Below are positions 14,878-23,519 of a stretch of 64,000 bases of DNA, one piece after another. This DNA is from CAITUY01 sp964611575 (GTDB lineage: Bacteria; Verrucomicrobiota; Kiritimatiellia; CAIKKV01; CAITUY01): NCBI GenBank assembly GCA_964611575.1, contig CAZTAJ010000001.1, forward strand, positions 1 to 64,000, written 5' to 3'. The stretch's first letter is position 1, and each line of letters begins with the position of its first letter. The notes below the pieces were generated by a model. It did no database searches and was not told the DNA's origin. It saw only the letters and a program-made list of their open reading frames with translations. Made by a program: the position numbers and the translations under genes.

Positions 14878-16349
14878 GTTGCCACAGTCCCATGATCGGT
14901 GAGGAGTTTACGTTGGACGATATCGCGGCGACGGTCCGGAACGGCGGCCTGCTGTCCATGGAAATCGAGTTCAGCCTCCGCTGCAATTTCCACTGCCAGT
15001 ACTGCTACGTGGGCCAGAATGGCGGGTCGGCGCAGGAGCTTTCGCCCGGGGAAATCCGCACGACGATCCTGCAGGCCAAGGCGCTGGGCGCCCGGAAGAT
15101 CATCGTCCTGGGTGGCGAACCCATGATCTATCCGCAGGTCATGGACCTGCTGGCGTTTATCCGCGGCGAGGGGCTGGCGGCGGAAATGTTCACCAATGGC
15201 ACGAATGTCACGCCGGCGGCTGCCCGCCGCCTCCATGAACTCGGCGTCCAGGTCGTGCTCAAGATGAACAGCTTCGACAAGGGCGTCCAGGATGAACTGG
15301 CGGGTTTTGACGGGGCGTACGACACGATCCAGGAGGCGTTCCGGAACCTGAAGGCGGCGGGCTTCCCGGCCGCCGGCCATCTCATGGCCGTCAGCACGAT
15401 CATCTGCACCCGCAATCTGGCCGAGATTCCCCGGATGTGGGAGTGGCTGCGGGAACAGGACATCACCCCGTATTTCGAAATCATCACCCCGCAGGGGAAT
15501 GCCAGGGACAATGCCAATCTGGAGGTGGAACCCGCCGCCCTCCGCACGGTGTTCGAGACGTTGTCGACACTGGATCGCGTCCGCTTCGGCCATACCTGGG
15601 AGCCCCAACCACCGCTGGTCGGCGACCGGTGCCTGCGTCATCAGTTTTCCTGCCTGGTGAACGCGTACGGCACGGTCATGCCCTGTGTCGGGGTGACGAT
15701 CCCGCTGGGTAATGTGCGCGAACGCAAACTGGCGGATATCCTCCATGACAGCGAAGTGGTGCAGGATCTCCGCCACTATGGCAAAAGCATCCGCGGACCC
15801 TGCGCGGCGTGCGAGAAGGCGGCGGTCTGTTACGGCTGTCGGGGGGCGGCGTACCAGTTGACGGGCGACTACCTGGCATCCGATCCGTTGTGCTGGCATA
15901 ACGTCGGCCGTGAACAAGAGATCATGACGCTCCCGGCGGCCGTGGACCCGTTGATTCCCCAGCAATCGCCCATGCGGTTGGTGGACCGCCTGATGTCGGT
16001 GGGCGAACGGGTGGCTGTTGTGGAGGCGGATGTGCGACCGGGCAATCCGTTCCTGCGGGGCGATGGCGCCCTGGACGAGGCCTACCATGTGGAACTGATT
16101 GCCCAGGCGGCTGCGGCCATGAACGGATTCCGCACCCCGCGCGCGGCCGACGGGGGGCCCCAGGGCTATCTGCTGGGCGCGCGCAACGTGAAGATTCAGG
16201 GACAAGCGCGGCTGGGCGACACGCTGGCGGTTCGCGTCTTCAAGGCCACCAAGTTCGGCGACTTCGGCATCATCGAGGGGCGCGTCTCACGGGGCGACGA
16301 GGTGCTGGCCGAGGGCGAGATCAAGGTGTGGCACAAGTCGAGTGGTTGA
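14874..16349 (+). CDS. Radical SAM/SPASM protein fused to a hotdog (FabZ/ApeP-like) domain
   Basis: Residues 28-245 are a radical SAM domain with the cluster motif C37-x3-C41-x2-C44 (SLRCNFHCQYCYVG) and a GGEP motif. Residues 250-340 form a SPASM-like region with eight cysteines (253, 260, 271, 310, 313, 319, 322, 340), enough for two auxiliary Fe-S clusters. Residues 357-491 resemble a hotdog dehydratase or thioesterase (SPMRLVDRL, VELIAQAAAAMNG, GQARLGDTL, EGEIKVW). The catalytic His of FabZ (LPHR) is Gln in IPQQ, while an acidic residue, E407, is kept. It starts with GTG inside the ligase stop. A thioester-bound substrate is plausible. I know of no described member with this fusion. Confidence 0.9.
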   Translation: MSCHSPMIGEEFTLDDIAATVRNGGLLSMEIEFSLRCNFHCQYCYVGQNGGSAQELSPGEIRTTILQAKALGARKIIVLGGEPMIYPQVMDLLAFIRGEGLAAEMFTNGTNVTPAAARRLHELGVQVVLKMNSFDKGVQDELAGFDGAYDTIQEAFRNLKAAGFPAAGHLMAVSTIICTRNLAEIPRMWEWLREQDITPYFEIITPQGNARDNANLEVEPAALRTVFETLSTLDRVRFGHTWEPQPPLVGDRCLRHQFSCLVNAYGTVMPCVGVTIPLGNVRERKLADILHDSEVVQDLRHYGKSIRGPCAACEKAAVCYGCRGAAYQLTGDYLASDPLCWHNVGREQEIMTLPAAVDPLIPQQSPMRLVDRLMSVGERVAVVEADVRPGNPFLRGDGALDEAYHVELIAQAAAAMNGFRTPRAADGGPQGYLLGARNVKIQGQARLGDTLAVRVFKATKFGDFGIIEGRVSRGDEVLAEGEIKVWHKSSG

Positions 16350-16444
16350 CATACAGTTGATGACAGCACCGGCGGGTATCCGGCCGTGGTCAAACTCAGG
16401 AAGCGCGCTTGCGCGCGATGTTCTTGCCAAATGCGGAGGCGTTT

Positions 16445-17698
16445 ATGACTAGTCGATCATTCGTTACCTCATGTGTGTTGTCCGTGCTGTTGCTCGGCGC
16501 CGGCCCGTCGGCCCTGGCCGGCTCCGTCACCAATCGCGTGTACGATCCCTATTTCCTCGGTTTCGAAACCGACCCCGCCATGGACTTCGGCGGGCGGGAT
16601 GTGGTGACCGTGCATTCCGCGGCCAGCCGCACCCTCGGGTGGGCGTTGAGGACGGAACGACATTCTTGCCTGGCGCCGATCTACGAGTTCCTCTTCGCGG
16701 CCGGGCTCAGCACGTTCCAGCATGAAGTGTTCGGCCATGGGGCCCGGGCCCGTGAGTACAATCTCGACCCCGAATACACGTTCGGCATCGATTTTTCGGG
16801 CGGCACCGGCCTGAACAAGAATCCCGAAAGCAACCTGCAGAACATCGTCATCGCGGGCGGCGGCACGGAAGGCGATTCGGTCATGGCGCACCAGATCCTG
16901 CTGGACCTGTATTCCGGGGACGGCACGGACGGTTCCAAGATCCCGTTGATGGCGATCGCCAAGCTGGATTTCAGTCTCTACTGCCTGATAACGCCGGATC
17001 CGGTCGATTCGTCCGGCGATTTTGGAGACGCGTACAACGATGGCAACGACATTGCCTATTACATCGTTTCCCGACAGGCGCAGCGGCGGGGCGCTGACCC
17101 GGCCGACGTCTGGAACAACGACTACCCGATTGATTTCAGCGACTCCCAATTGTCGGACAACTACGATGATCTTCGGGCGGCGGCGATCTGGAATCTCATC
17201 GATCCCGCGGCGCTCGCGGCCATGGTTGGGTACGTGGCGGATCATGTCATCGGCGGCGCCACCCAGGTGCGTCCACCGGCCATCCCACTGGGCGGCGGAT
17301 TCGGGTTGACGGCCGGCACGCGGGCGTTCATCGGTCCGTCGGAGGTGACGCGCTTCCTGGACCTGTATCTGTTGACGCCGGGCCCGCTCCTGACCGCGTA
17401 TGCCCGCGACCTGCAGAGTTCCCGGGACCAGAGTTACGGGTTTGGCGGCGGCGTCCACAAACTGCCGTTGGGCAGGGCCGTCACGCTGGCTGCCGGGGCC
17501 GATTATTGGCAAACGCCTGACGCGGAAGAGGCCTTGTTCGACGGCTCGGGTTGGAACGCGAGCGGCGAAATCGGCGTGATGGTCACCGACCACTTCGGCC
17601 TGACCTGCAAACTCGGGAGCAAGTCGGACGGCTACTTCCCCGGCACGCCCATCGATTCGGGCGTCTACGGCGGCGCCGGGGTACAGTTGGCGTTTTGA
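16445..17698 (+). CDS. Secreted protein with HEVFGHG motif, probable outer-membrane protein
   Basis: The product starts with a signal peptide (MTSRSFVTSCVLSVLLLGAG, cleavage near ALAG) and has 417 residues ending in F, as outer-membrane proteins do. Residues 92-100 read QHEVFGHGA; an HE-x3-H pattern could bind metal, though it is not the classical HEXXH. The C-terminal 150 residues have barrel-like alternating strands and repeated FGGG and GGG turns. I do not recognise the family. The ATG at 16445 is chosen because it opens the signal peptide; another lies at 16409. It stands between the radical SAM gene and a TerB-like gene, with no clear partner. Confidence 0.7.
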   Translation: MTSRSFVTSCVLSVLLLGAGPSALAGSVTNRVYDPYFLGFETDPAMDFGGRDVVTVHSAASRTLGWALRTERHSCLAPIYEFLFAAGLSTFQHEVFGHGARAREYNLDPEYTFGIDFSGGTGLNKNPESNLQNIVIAGGGTEGDSVMAHQILLDLYSGDGTDGSKIPLMAIAKLDFSLYCLITPDPVDSSGDFGDAYNDGNDIAYYIVSRQAQRRGADPADVWNNDYPIDFSDSQLSDNYDDLRAAAIWNLIDPAALAAMVGYVADHVIGGATQVRPPAIPLGGGFGLTAGTRAFIGPSEVTRFLDLYLLTPGPLLTAYARDLQSSRDQSYGFGGGVHKLPLGRAVTLAAGADYWQTPDAEEALFDGSGWNASGEIGVMVTDHFGLTCKLGSKSDGYFPGTPIDSGVYGGAGVQLAF

Positions 17699-17771
17699 AG
17701 CACCGTGCAATTCCCGTACTTGAACCCGCATTTGCGCCCAGGTATTCTCCCGGGAAACAGCGAGGAACCCC

Positions 17772-18338
17772 ATGTCGGAATTCATGTTCAAACAGGGACG
17801 CAACCTGATGGAATCGTTCTTCTTGAAGCGCGATGCGGAACTTGTGGCCCGGCAGCGTGAATTGGAGCGGATGCAACATACGCAGAAGGCGCTTGCGGAG
17901 GTGTCCGGCATCGCGAATCCCGACATTCTCAGACGCCTTGTCGAGTTGGATATCGCGCCGGCGGTGCTGGCCTCGCTGGCGGCGGTTCCACTGGTTGAGG
18001 TGGCCTGGGCGGATGGCCACATCCAGGACGACGAGCGCAAGGCCATTCACGATGCGGCGGCGACGCTTGACGCCGGCCGCCACAAGATCGACACGGCGCT
18101 GCTCGACTCATGGCTGGACCACAAGCCGCCGAAGAAACTGCTCGAGGCTTGGCTGCACTACGTGGCGGGGTTGTGTGAAGTGCTCACTCCCGCCCAGTGC
18201 GACGGACTGCGCCGGTCTTTGCTCGACCGGGCCACTCAGGTGGCCGAAGCGGCGGGAGGTTTCCTTGGCCTGGGCACAGTGTCCGCCGAGGAGCGAGCCG
18301 TGTTGGAGAAGATGGATCGGGCTTTCCGTCGGACCTAG
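17772..18338 (+). CDS. TerB-like helical cytoplasmic protein
   Basis: A 188-residue, mostly alpha-helical protein. Residues 65-120 contain VPLVEVAWADGHIQDDERKA, which resembles the TerB/DjlA-type motif in which D/E residues follow the first helices (ADG-x-I-x-x-D-E). No signal peptide or membrane helix is seen. The N-terminal 45 residues are charged and may form a coiled coil (ELVARQRELERMQHTQKALA). Members of this group are linked to metal or tellurite stress, but the function here is unknown. The gene is 73 bases after the previous stop and about 118 before oadG. Confidence 0.6.
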   Translation: MSEFMFKQGRNLMESFFLKRDAELVARQRELERMQHTQKALAEVSGIANPDILRRLVELDIAPAVLASLAAVPLVEVAWADGHIQDDERKAIHDAAATLDAGRHKIDTALLDSWLDHKPPKKLLEAWLHYVAGLCEVLTPAQCDGLRRSLLDRATQVAEAAGGFLGLGTVSAEERAVLEKMDRAFRRT

Positions 18339-18455
18339 GCCTGCGCTCAGCCTGCGCGGTGTGTCGCTTTGGCATTGAAGTCGGACGCCATTCCGGTTAT
18401 CTACAACCCCTCACGCAGGTCGCGAAGTGCGGCCGGCAGCGACGCGGGAGCCCCC

Positions 18456-18680
18456 ATGGAACTCTTACGACAGGCCTCGACCATCATGGTGCTGGGAATG
18501 GGACTGGTGTTCCTGTTCCTTTATGTCGTCATCCTGGCCGTTCAGGCGACGGCCGCGCTGGTCCGTCGGTACGCGCCGGCGGAGGCGGAGCCCGCGGAAG
18601 CCCGGCCGGTGGCGGACGATGTCGGCGAAGATGAACTGGCGGCGGTGATTGCCGTGGCGTTGCACGAAACCAAAGGGTGA
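18456..18680 (+). CDS. oadG: Oxaloacetate decarboxylase gamma-subunit-like small membrane protein
   Basis: The 74-residue protein has one transmembrane helix near the N-terminus (TIMVLGMGLVFLFLYVVILA) and an acidic Pro/Ala tail. This is the layout of OadG, which anchors the alpha subunit to the membrane beta subunit of Na+-pumping decarboxylases. The ATG at 18456 is preceded by GGGAG; the frame is open further upstream, but nothing there resembles the family. It is followed after 3 bases by oadA, in the order G-A-B. Confidence 0.85.
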   Translation: MELLRQASTIMVLGMGLVFLFLYVVILAVQATAALVRRYAPAEAEPAEARPVADDVGEDELAAVIAVALHETKG

Positions 18681-18683
18681 TTT

Positions 18684-20471
18684 ATGGGACGAGTAGGAAT
18701 TACTGACGTGGCCATGCGGGATGCGCACCAGTCGCTGTTCGCGACGCGCATGCTGACGGCCGACATGGTTTCGGTCGCCTCCCTGATGGACGAGGTGGGC
18801 TACTGGTCGCTGGAAACCTGGGGCGGGGCAACCTTCGACACCTGCATCCGCTTCCTGAACGAGGACCCCTGGGACCGCCTGAAACGCCTCCAGGCGGCCA
18901 TGCCTCACACGCCGCAGCAGATGTTGCTGCGCGGCCAGAACCTGGTGGGCTACCGCCACTATGCCGACGACGTGGTCGATGCCTTTGTGGCGTGTGCGGC
19001 GCGGCACGGCGTCGCCGTGTTCCGAGTGTTCGATGCGCTCAACGATCCGCGCAACCTTGAGGCCTCGATCCGCGCCGTCAAGCGCGCTGGCAAACACGCG
19101 CAGGCGACCATCAGCTATGCCGTCAGCCCCGTGCATACCCTGGAGTCCTATCTCCATCTGGCCCGCGAGTTGAAGGCGCTGGGCGCGGATTCGCTGTGCA
19201 TCAAGGACATGGCCGGCCTGCTTAAGCCGTTCGATGCCTATGAACTGGTGCAGGCGTTCCGGCGCGAGATCGGACTGCCCCTGCAGATTCACACGCACGC
19301 CACGACGGGGATGTCCGTGGCCACTCTCGTGAAGGCGGTCGAAGCCGGCTGTGAGCGCATCGACACCGCCATTTCATCCCTGGCGATGGGCACCAGTCAT
19401 TCGCCGACCGAGACGATCGTCGAAGTGCTGCGCGGCACGCCGTACGACACCGGGCTCGACGTCAAGCGGCTCGTCAAGATCGCCGCGGCGTTCCGGGTCC
19501 TGCGCGGCAAGTACCGGCAGTTCGAATCGTCGTTCCTCGGCGCCGATACCCGCATTCTCACGTCGCAGGTGCCGGGCGGCATGCTGTCCAACCTCGAAAG
19601 CCAGCTCCGCGAGCAGAACGCCGCGGACAAGCTCGATGCCGTGCTGGACGAGATCGCCGTGGTGCAGCGCGATTTCGGCTATCCGCCGCTGGTCACGCCG
19701 ACCTCGCAGATTGTCGGCACCCAGGCGGTGTTCAACGTGATGTTCGGCCGCTACGCGCGCCTGACGGGCGAATCGAAGGATCTGCTGGTGGGCCGTTACG
19801 GCCGCACCCCTGCCGAGCCGGACGCCAAGCTCGTCAAGCAGTCGCTGGCGGATCTCAAACTTGATGTGCCCGTGACGGCGCGCCCCGCCGACCACCTGCC
19901 GAACGAATTCGGCCAGCTCGAAGAGGAACTGAAGGGGAAGCTCAAGGTCACGCATGTGTCGCCCGAGGATGTTCTCACCTACGCCATGTTTCCGCAGGTG
20001 GCGCTCAAGTTCTTCGGCACCCGCCACAAGGGGCCGGTTTCATTCGACGCCCCGGCCGCCGCGCCGGTGGCGCCGCCGGCGCCGGCCGCTGCCGGCGGCT
20101 CGTACACGGTCGCCGTCAACGGCAAGGCGCACCGCGTGACGCGGCGGACGGGCCCGGACGGCGCCGTGACGCTGCAGGTGGGCAGCCGCACCTTCGAAAC
20201 GCGCGTGCAGGCGGAGGCGGCAGGCTCGCCGGCGCCGTCCGCGTCCGCCCCGGCGGCGGGCGCGCGCCCCGTGCCCGCGCCCATGCCGGGCACGATCGTG
20301 CGGCTGGACTGTGACGACGGCGCCCCGGTGGCCGCCGGCACCACCCTTGTGACCATGGAGGCCATGAAGATGCAGATCGAGATCAAGACTCGCGAGGCCG
20401 GGGTGGTGCGTTTTAAAGTCGGCCCCGGCGATGCGGTCAAGGCTGAGCAGACCCTGGCGGTGATTGAATGA
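18684..20471 (+). CDS. oadA: Biotin-dependent decarboxylase alpha subunit (oxaloacetate decarboxylase/pyruvate carboxylase B type)
   Basis: The protein has a carboxyltransferase TIM barrel (MRDAHQSLFATRM, CIKDMAGLLKPFDAYELVQA, IHTHATTGMSVATL), a PYC_OADA helical domain (about 320-450), an Ala/Pro linker, and a C-terminal biotinyl domain. Biotin attaches to K562 in MEAMKMQIE. At 595 residues it has the standard OadA length. It takes the carboxyl group from oxaloacetate, or a related acid, onto biotin. The beta subunit then decarboxylates carboxybiotin and pumps Na+. The stop overlaps the oadB start (ATGA). Malonate, methylmalonyl-CoA or glutaconyl-CoA substrates use other alpha subunits, so oxaloacetate is most likely. 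Confidence 0.93.
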   Translation: MGRVGITDVAMRDAHQSLFATRMLTADMVSVASLMDEVGYWSLETWGGATFDTCIRFLNEDPWDRLKRLQAAMPHTPQQMLLRGQNLVGYRHYADDVVDAFVACAARHGVAVFRVFDALNDPRNLEASIRAVKRAGKHAQATISYAVSPVHTLESYLHLARELKALGADSLCIKDMAGLLKPFDAYELVQAFRREIGLPLQIHTHATTGMSVATLVKAVEAGCERIDTAISSLAMGTSHSPTETIVEVLRGTPYDTGLDVKRLVKIAAAFRVLRGKYRQFESSFLGADTRILTSQVPGGMLSNLESQLREQNAADKLDAVLDEIAVVQRDFGYPPLVTPTSQIVGTQAVFNVMFGRYARLTGESKDLLVGRYGRTPAEPDAKLVKQSLADLKLDVPVTARPADHLPNEFGQLEEELKGKLKVTHVSPEDVLTYAMFPQVALKFFGTRHKGPVSFDAPAAAPVAPPAPAAAGGSYTVAVNGKAHRVTRRTGPDGAVTLQVGSRTFETRVQAEAAGSPAPSASAPAAGARPVPAPMPGTIVRLDCDDGAPVAAGTTLVTMEAMKMQIEIKTREAGVVRFKVGPGDAVKAEQTLAVIE

Positions 20472-21904
20472 GGGGCGCCCTGACGAGATGGCGCCGGCCG
20501 CTATTGCTGAGTTGGGTGGGGCTGGCATTGATCCTGGCCGCCGGATGGATTGCCCGGGCCGCGGACACACCGACGGCTGGCGCGGAAGCGCTTCCGAGTC
20601 AACCCGCCCTTGAAGCGGCCGGTGGCCCGCAATCTACGGGAGGGCGCGCATGCTGCGCGCCGCGGACGGCGACACGCCGTCCCTCCCAAGAAGGTGACGT
20701 CAATGCGTCGTCCGTCACGACGGAACCCACGGACTCCTCCTCCGAAGTGTCGTTCACACGAGGCATCGCGAACATCGGGCGGACCACGGGCATCTACGGG
20801 TTTCTGACGGAGGGCCGTTGGCGGTCGCTGGTGATGCTTATCGTCGGTTTTGTGCTGCTCTACCTGGGCGTGGCCAAGGACTTCGAGCCGCTGCTGTTGG
20901 TCCCGATCGGGTTCGGCACCATTTTCGTCAACGTGCCGTTTGCGGGCATGGGCGAGGCGCAGGGGTTGCTGGGCATCATCTTCGACGCCGGCATCCGGAA
21001 CGAGTTATTGCCGCTGATCGTGTTCATGGGCATCGGGGCGCTCTCCGATTTCGGCCCGCTGCTGGCCAATCCCCGGACGGCCATCCTGGGAGCGGCCGCG
21101 CAGTTCGGGGTATTTGGAACGCTGCTCGGGGTGGTGGCGTTGAACGCGCTGCCGGGTATCGACTTCACCATCAAGGAAGCCTGCTCCATCGCGATCATCG
21201 GCGGGGCGGATGGGCCGACGTCGATCTACGTGGCTGGCAAGTTTGCGCCGCACCTGATGGGATCGATTGCCGTGGCGGCCTACTCCTACATGGCGCTGGT
21301 GCCGCTGATCCAGCCGCCGATCATGCGGTGGCTGACCACGCCGGCCGAGCGCCTGATCCAGATGAAACAGATCCGGCCCGTGGGTCGGCTTGAGAAGATT
21401 CTCTTTCCGCTGCTTGTGCTGGCCCTCTGCATCCTCTTCCTGCCGACGGCCGTGCCGCTGATGGGCTGTTTCGCCTTCGGCAACTTCATCAAGGAAACCG
21501 GTGCGATCGAGCGCATTTCGAAGACGTTGCAGAACGAGTTGATGAATATCGCCACCGTGTTTCTCGGGCTGGGGGTTGGCATGCAGATGGCGGCCGACCA
21601 GTTCCTGCAGCCCAAGACGCTGGGCATCATCGTGCTGGGATTGCTGGCGTTTTCGTTCGGCACGGCCGGCGGCGTCATCTTCGCGAAGATCATGAACCTG
21701 TTCTGCCGCAAGAACCCGATCAACCCCTTGATCGGCTCGGCCGGCGTATCGGCCTTTCCCATGGCGGCGCGGGTGTCGAACAAACTTGGCCTGGAGGCCG
21801 ACCCCCACAACTTCCTGCTGATGCACGCCCTGGGCGCCAACGTGGCGGGCCAGATCGGCTCGGTGGTGGCGGCCGGCATCATCCTGTCGATCTTTGCGCA
21901 ATAG
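20468..21904 (+). CDS. oadB: Sodium ion-translocating decarboxylase beta subunit with repeat-containing N-terminal extension
   Basis: From about residue 105 the protein matches OadB/MmdB/GcdB: several membrane helices, the motif IGGADGPTSIYVAGK with the acidic residue important for Na+ and decarboxylation, and the C-terminal INPLIGSAGVSAFPMAARVS region. The beta subunit decarboxylates carboxybiotin in the inner membrane and drives Na+ export. The first 100 residues are extra: a membrane segment (LLSWVGLALILAAGWIARAA), then a low-complexity stretch at residues 57-73 encoded by a palindromic repeat (20638-20687). The ATG lies within the oadA stop. Confidence 0.93.
   Translation: MRGALTRWRRPLLLSWVGLALILAAGWIARAADTPTAGAEALPSQPALEAAGGPQSTGGRACCAPRTATRRPSQEGDVNASSVTTEPTDSSSEVSFTRGIANIGRTTGIYGFLTEGRWRSLVMLIVGFVLLYLGVAKDFEPLLLVPIGFGTIFVNVPFAGMGEAQGLLGIIFDAGIRNELLPLIVFMGIGALSDFGPLLANPRTAILGAAAQFGVFGTLLGVVALNALPGIDFTIKEACSIAIIGGADGPTSIYVAGKFAPHLMGSIAVAAYSYMALVPLIQPPIMRWLTTPAERLIQMKQIRPVGRLEKILFPLLVLALCILFLPTAVPLMGCFAFGNFIKETGAIERISKTLQNELMNIATVFLGLGVGMQMAADQFLQPKTLGIIVLGLLAFSFGTAGGVIFAKIMNLFCRKNPINPLIGSAGVSAFPMAARVSNKLGLEADPHNFLLMHALGANVAGQIGSVVAAGIILSIFAQ
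20638..20687 (+). repeat. Nested palindromic repeat, copy A (inside oadB)
   Basis: A 50-bp element has terminal inverted repeats GGGAGGG and CCCTCCC, an inner palindrome around CGCGCATGCTGCGCG and a second hairpin GGACGGCG/CGCCGTCC. Its first 26 bases equal the reverse complement of the end of copy C (39865-39927), and its last 28 bases match copy B (40465-40514) with one change. The 20 bases after it (AAGGTGACGTCAATGCGTCG) also recur beside copy B. Confidence 0.9.
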
Positions 21905-21945
21905 CCTTCACCCCGGCGGAGTGGGCAGGGCAAAAAGGGAGTATC

Positions 21946-22347
21946 ATGATCGCGACGTTGGCGCATGTGTGTTTCACGGTGAAGGATCTGGCCGCGGCGG
22001 AACAGTTCTATTGCGGCGTGCTGGGCCTGAAGACGGCGTTCGAGTTCAGGAATGACGAGCGTGGACGGTACGGCGTGTATATCAAGGTGGGTCCGCGTTC
22101 GTTCATCGAGCTGTTTGCGGGGAATCCGGACGCGCCTTCCGAGCAGGGCTCGTACCGGCATCTGTGCCTGGAAGTCGACGACCTTGCCCGCGAGGTCAAG
22201 CGGCTGCGCGCGACGGGCCTGGCGGTGTCGGATCCATTCCTGGCCATGGACCACAGTTGGCAGGCGTGGATCACGGATCCTGATGGCAATCGCATCGAGC
22301 TGCACCAGTACACGCCCGGCAGTTGGCAGACGCCCCACGTTTCATGA
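21946..22347 (+). CDS. VOC-superfamily (glyoxalase/bleomycin resistance-like) protein
   Basis: A 133-residue single-chain VOC protein made of two beta-alpha-beta-beta-beta modules. Metal-ligand positions typical of glyoxalase I-type enzymes are visible: H8 in LAHVCFTV, E in SFIELFAG, H in YRHLCLEV and E in GNRIELHQY. These would bind a divalent cation. Related enzymes include lactoylglutathione lyase and methylmalonyl-CoA epimerase; I cannot tell which this is. It follows oadB by 41 bases, and its stop overlaps the next ATG (ATGA), which links it to the peptidase gene. Confidence 0.85.
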   Translation: MIATLAHVCFTVKDLAAAEQFYCGVLGLKTAFEFRNDERGRYGVYIKVGPRSFIELFAGNPDAPSEQGSYRHLCLEVDDLAREVKRLRATGLAVSDPFLAMDHSWQAWITDPDGNRIELHQYTPGSWQTPHVS

Positions 22348-23480
22348 GCCGGCGCGCACGGCTTCCTGCGGCAGGGGAAGACTCGCCAGGCGCGCCTGCC
22401 GCCGCGGGGGCCTGGCTGACCCTGCTGCTGTTGGCCGGCCTTGCGGTGCTGGTCTGGGGGCTGGTGGTGAGGTCGCGCCCGGCGGCGTCCCGTGAAAATC
22501 AGGCGCCGCCCCCGCCACCCCCGCCGGTCTCGGCGTTCAAGGACGTCCGCTTCCCGACCGATCAGGATATCCTCCAGGATCCTGCCGTGCCCGGTGTCTT
22601 TCAGCCCACGGCCGCCGGCAATGTGCAATCGCCGCTCTTCGGGTCCGTGCGGTCCGCGACACTCGGCGCGCGGCTGATGCCGTCGTTCCACGAGGGCATC
22701 GACATTGCGCCACGGCAGCGTGACCGTCATGGGCAACCGCTGGATGCCGTTCAGGCGGTGGCCGACGGACGTGTGGGGTATGTCAATCGGGCGCCGGGCA
22801 ATTCGAACTACGGCAACTACGTGGTGCTGCTGCACGACGACCCGGTTGGCGAGGTCTACACGCTTTACGCCCATATGGCGGAGGTCGCCGCCGGTCTGCA
22901 GTCGGGCGTGAAGACGCCGAAAGGCACCGTCCTCGGCCGGCTGGGCCGCACGCCGACAACCATCATTCCCTTGGCCCGGGCGCACGTGCATCTTGAAATC
23001 GGGCTCCTGGGCAACGCGCGGTTCGATCGCTGGTTCCGGGCACAGCGGCTCAAGCCCGACCACGGCAACTTCAACGGCTGGAATCTGCTGGGGGTGGACC
23101 CGCGCGCCGTCTTCCAGGCGCAACGCGCCAGTCCCGCCTTCGAGTTCCGGACCTATGTGCGCACGATCCCGGTGGCTTTTGAACTGCTCGTCTCCACCCC
23201 GCGCCCGATCGACTTCTTCCGCCGGCATCCGGCGTTGTGGGAGGGGGCCCCGTTTGCGGGCGGGTGGGCGGTGCTCGCGTGCTCGGAAAATGGTCTGCCG
23301 GTGATCGGGCGCAATGCCACGGCGGACGAAGTGCGCGCGGCGGGGACCCGGCGAACGGTGGTGCTGAAGACCGATCCGGCCGTCATCGGCCGCAATGGCG
23401 CGCGCCTGGTGGTCAAGGACGGTTCCGCCTGGCGGCTGGGCCAGAGCGGGGCCCGCTGGCTGGAGATCATGACCTACTGA
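22344..23480 (+). CDS. Membrane-anchored M23 (LytM-type) peptidase
   Basis: One N-terminal transmembrane helix (about residues 24-43, WLTLLLLAGLAVLVWGLVV) is followed by a Pro-rich linker and an LytM metallopeptidase domain. The zinc ligands are H116 and D120 (HEGID) and H216 in HVH, with H177 in LYAHMAE. These enzymes cut peptide cross-links in peptidoglycan. The C-terminal 130 residues (from about 245) are not typical LytM and are of unknown role. The ATG overlaps the VOC gene stop. It is 378 residues long and probably periplasmic. Confidence 0.88.
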   Translation: MSRRARLPAAGEDSPGAPAAAGAWLTLLLLAGLAVLVWGLVVRSRPAASRENQAPPPPPPPVSAFKDVRFPTDQDILQDPAVPGVFQPTAAGNVQSPLFGSVRSATLGARLMPSFHEGIDIAPRQRDRHGQPLDAVQAVADGRVGYVNRAPGNSNYGNYVVLLHDDPVGEVYTLYAHMAEVAAGLQSGVKTPKGTVLGRLGRTPTTIIPLARAHVHLEIGLLGNARFDRWFRAQRLKPDHGNFNGWNLLGVDPRAVFQAQRASPAFEFRTYVRTIPVAFELLVSTPRPIDFFRRHPALWEGAPFAGGWAVLACSENGLPVIGRNATADEVRAAGTRRTVVLKTDPAVIGRNGARLVVKDGSAWRLGQSGARWLEIMTY

Positions 23481-23508
23481 GAAGGCAGAAGGCTGAGGGC
23501 TGAAGTTT
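23481..23508. repeat. Short heptamer array, four units of GAAGGCT type
   Basis: Units GAAGGCA, GAAGGCT, GAGGGCT and GAAGTTT follow directly after the stop of the M23 peptidase gene, between convergent genes. Confidence 0.75.
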
Positions 23509-23519
23509 GGGGGCCGGGA

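Noticed and set aside
16346..16380. Promoter with a perfect TTGACA after the radical SAM gene
   Set aside because: No acceptable -10 box lies 16-18 bases downstream.
16469..18046. 525-codon minus-strand frame
   Set aside because: It lies opposite the HEVFGHG protein and TerB-like gene, which have good start signals.
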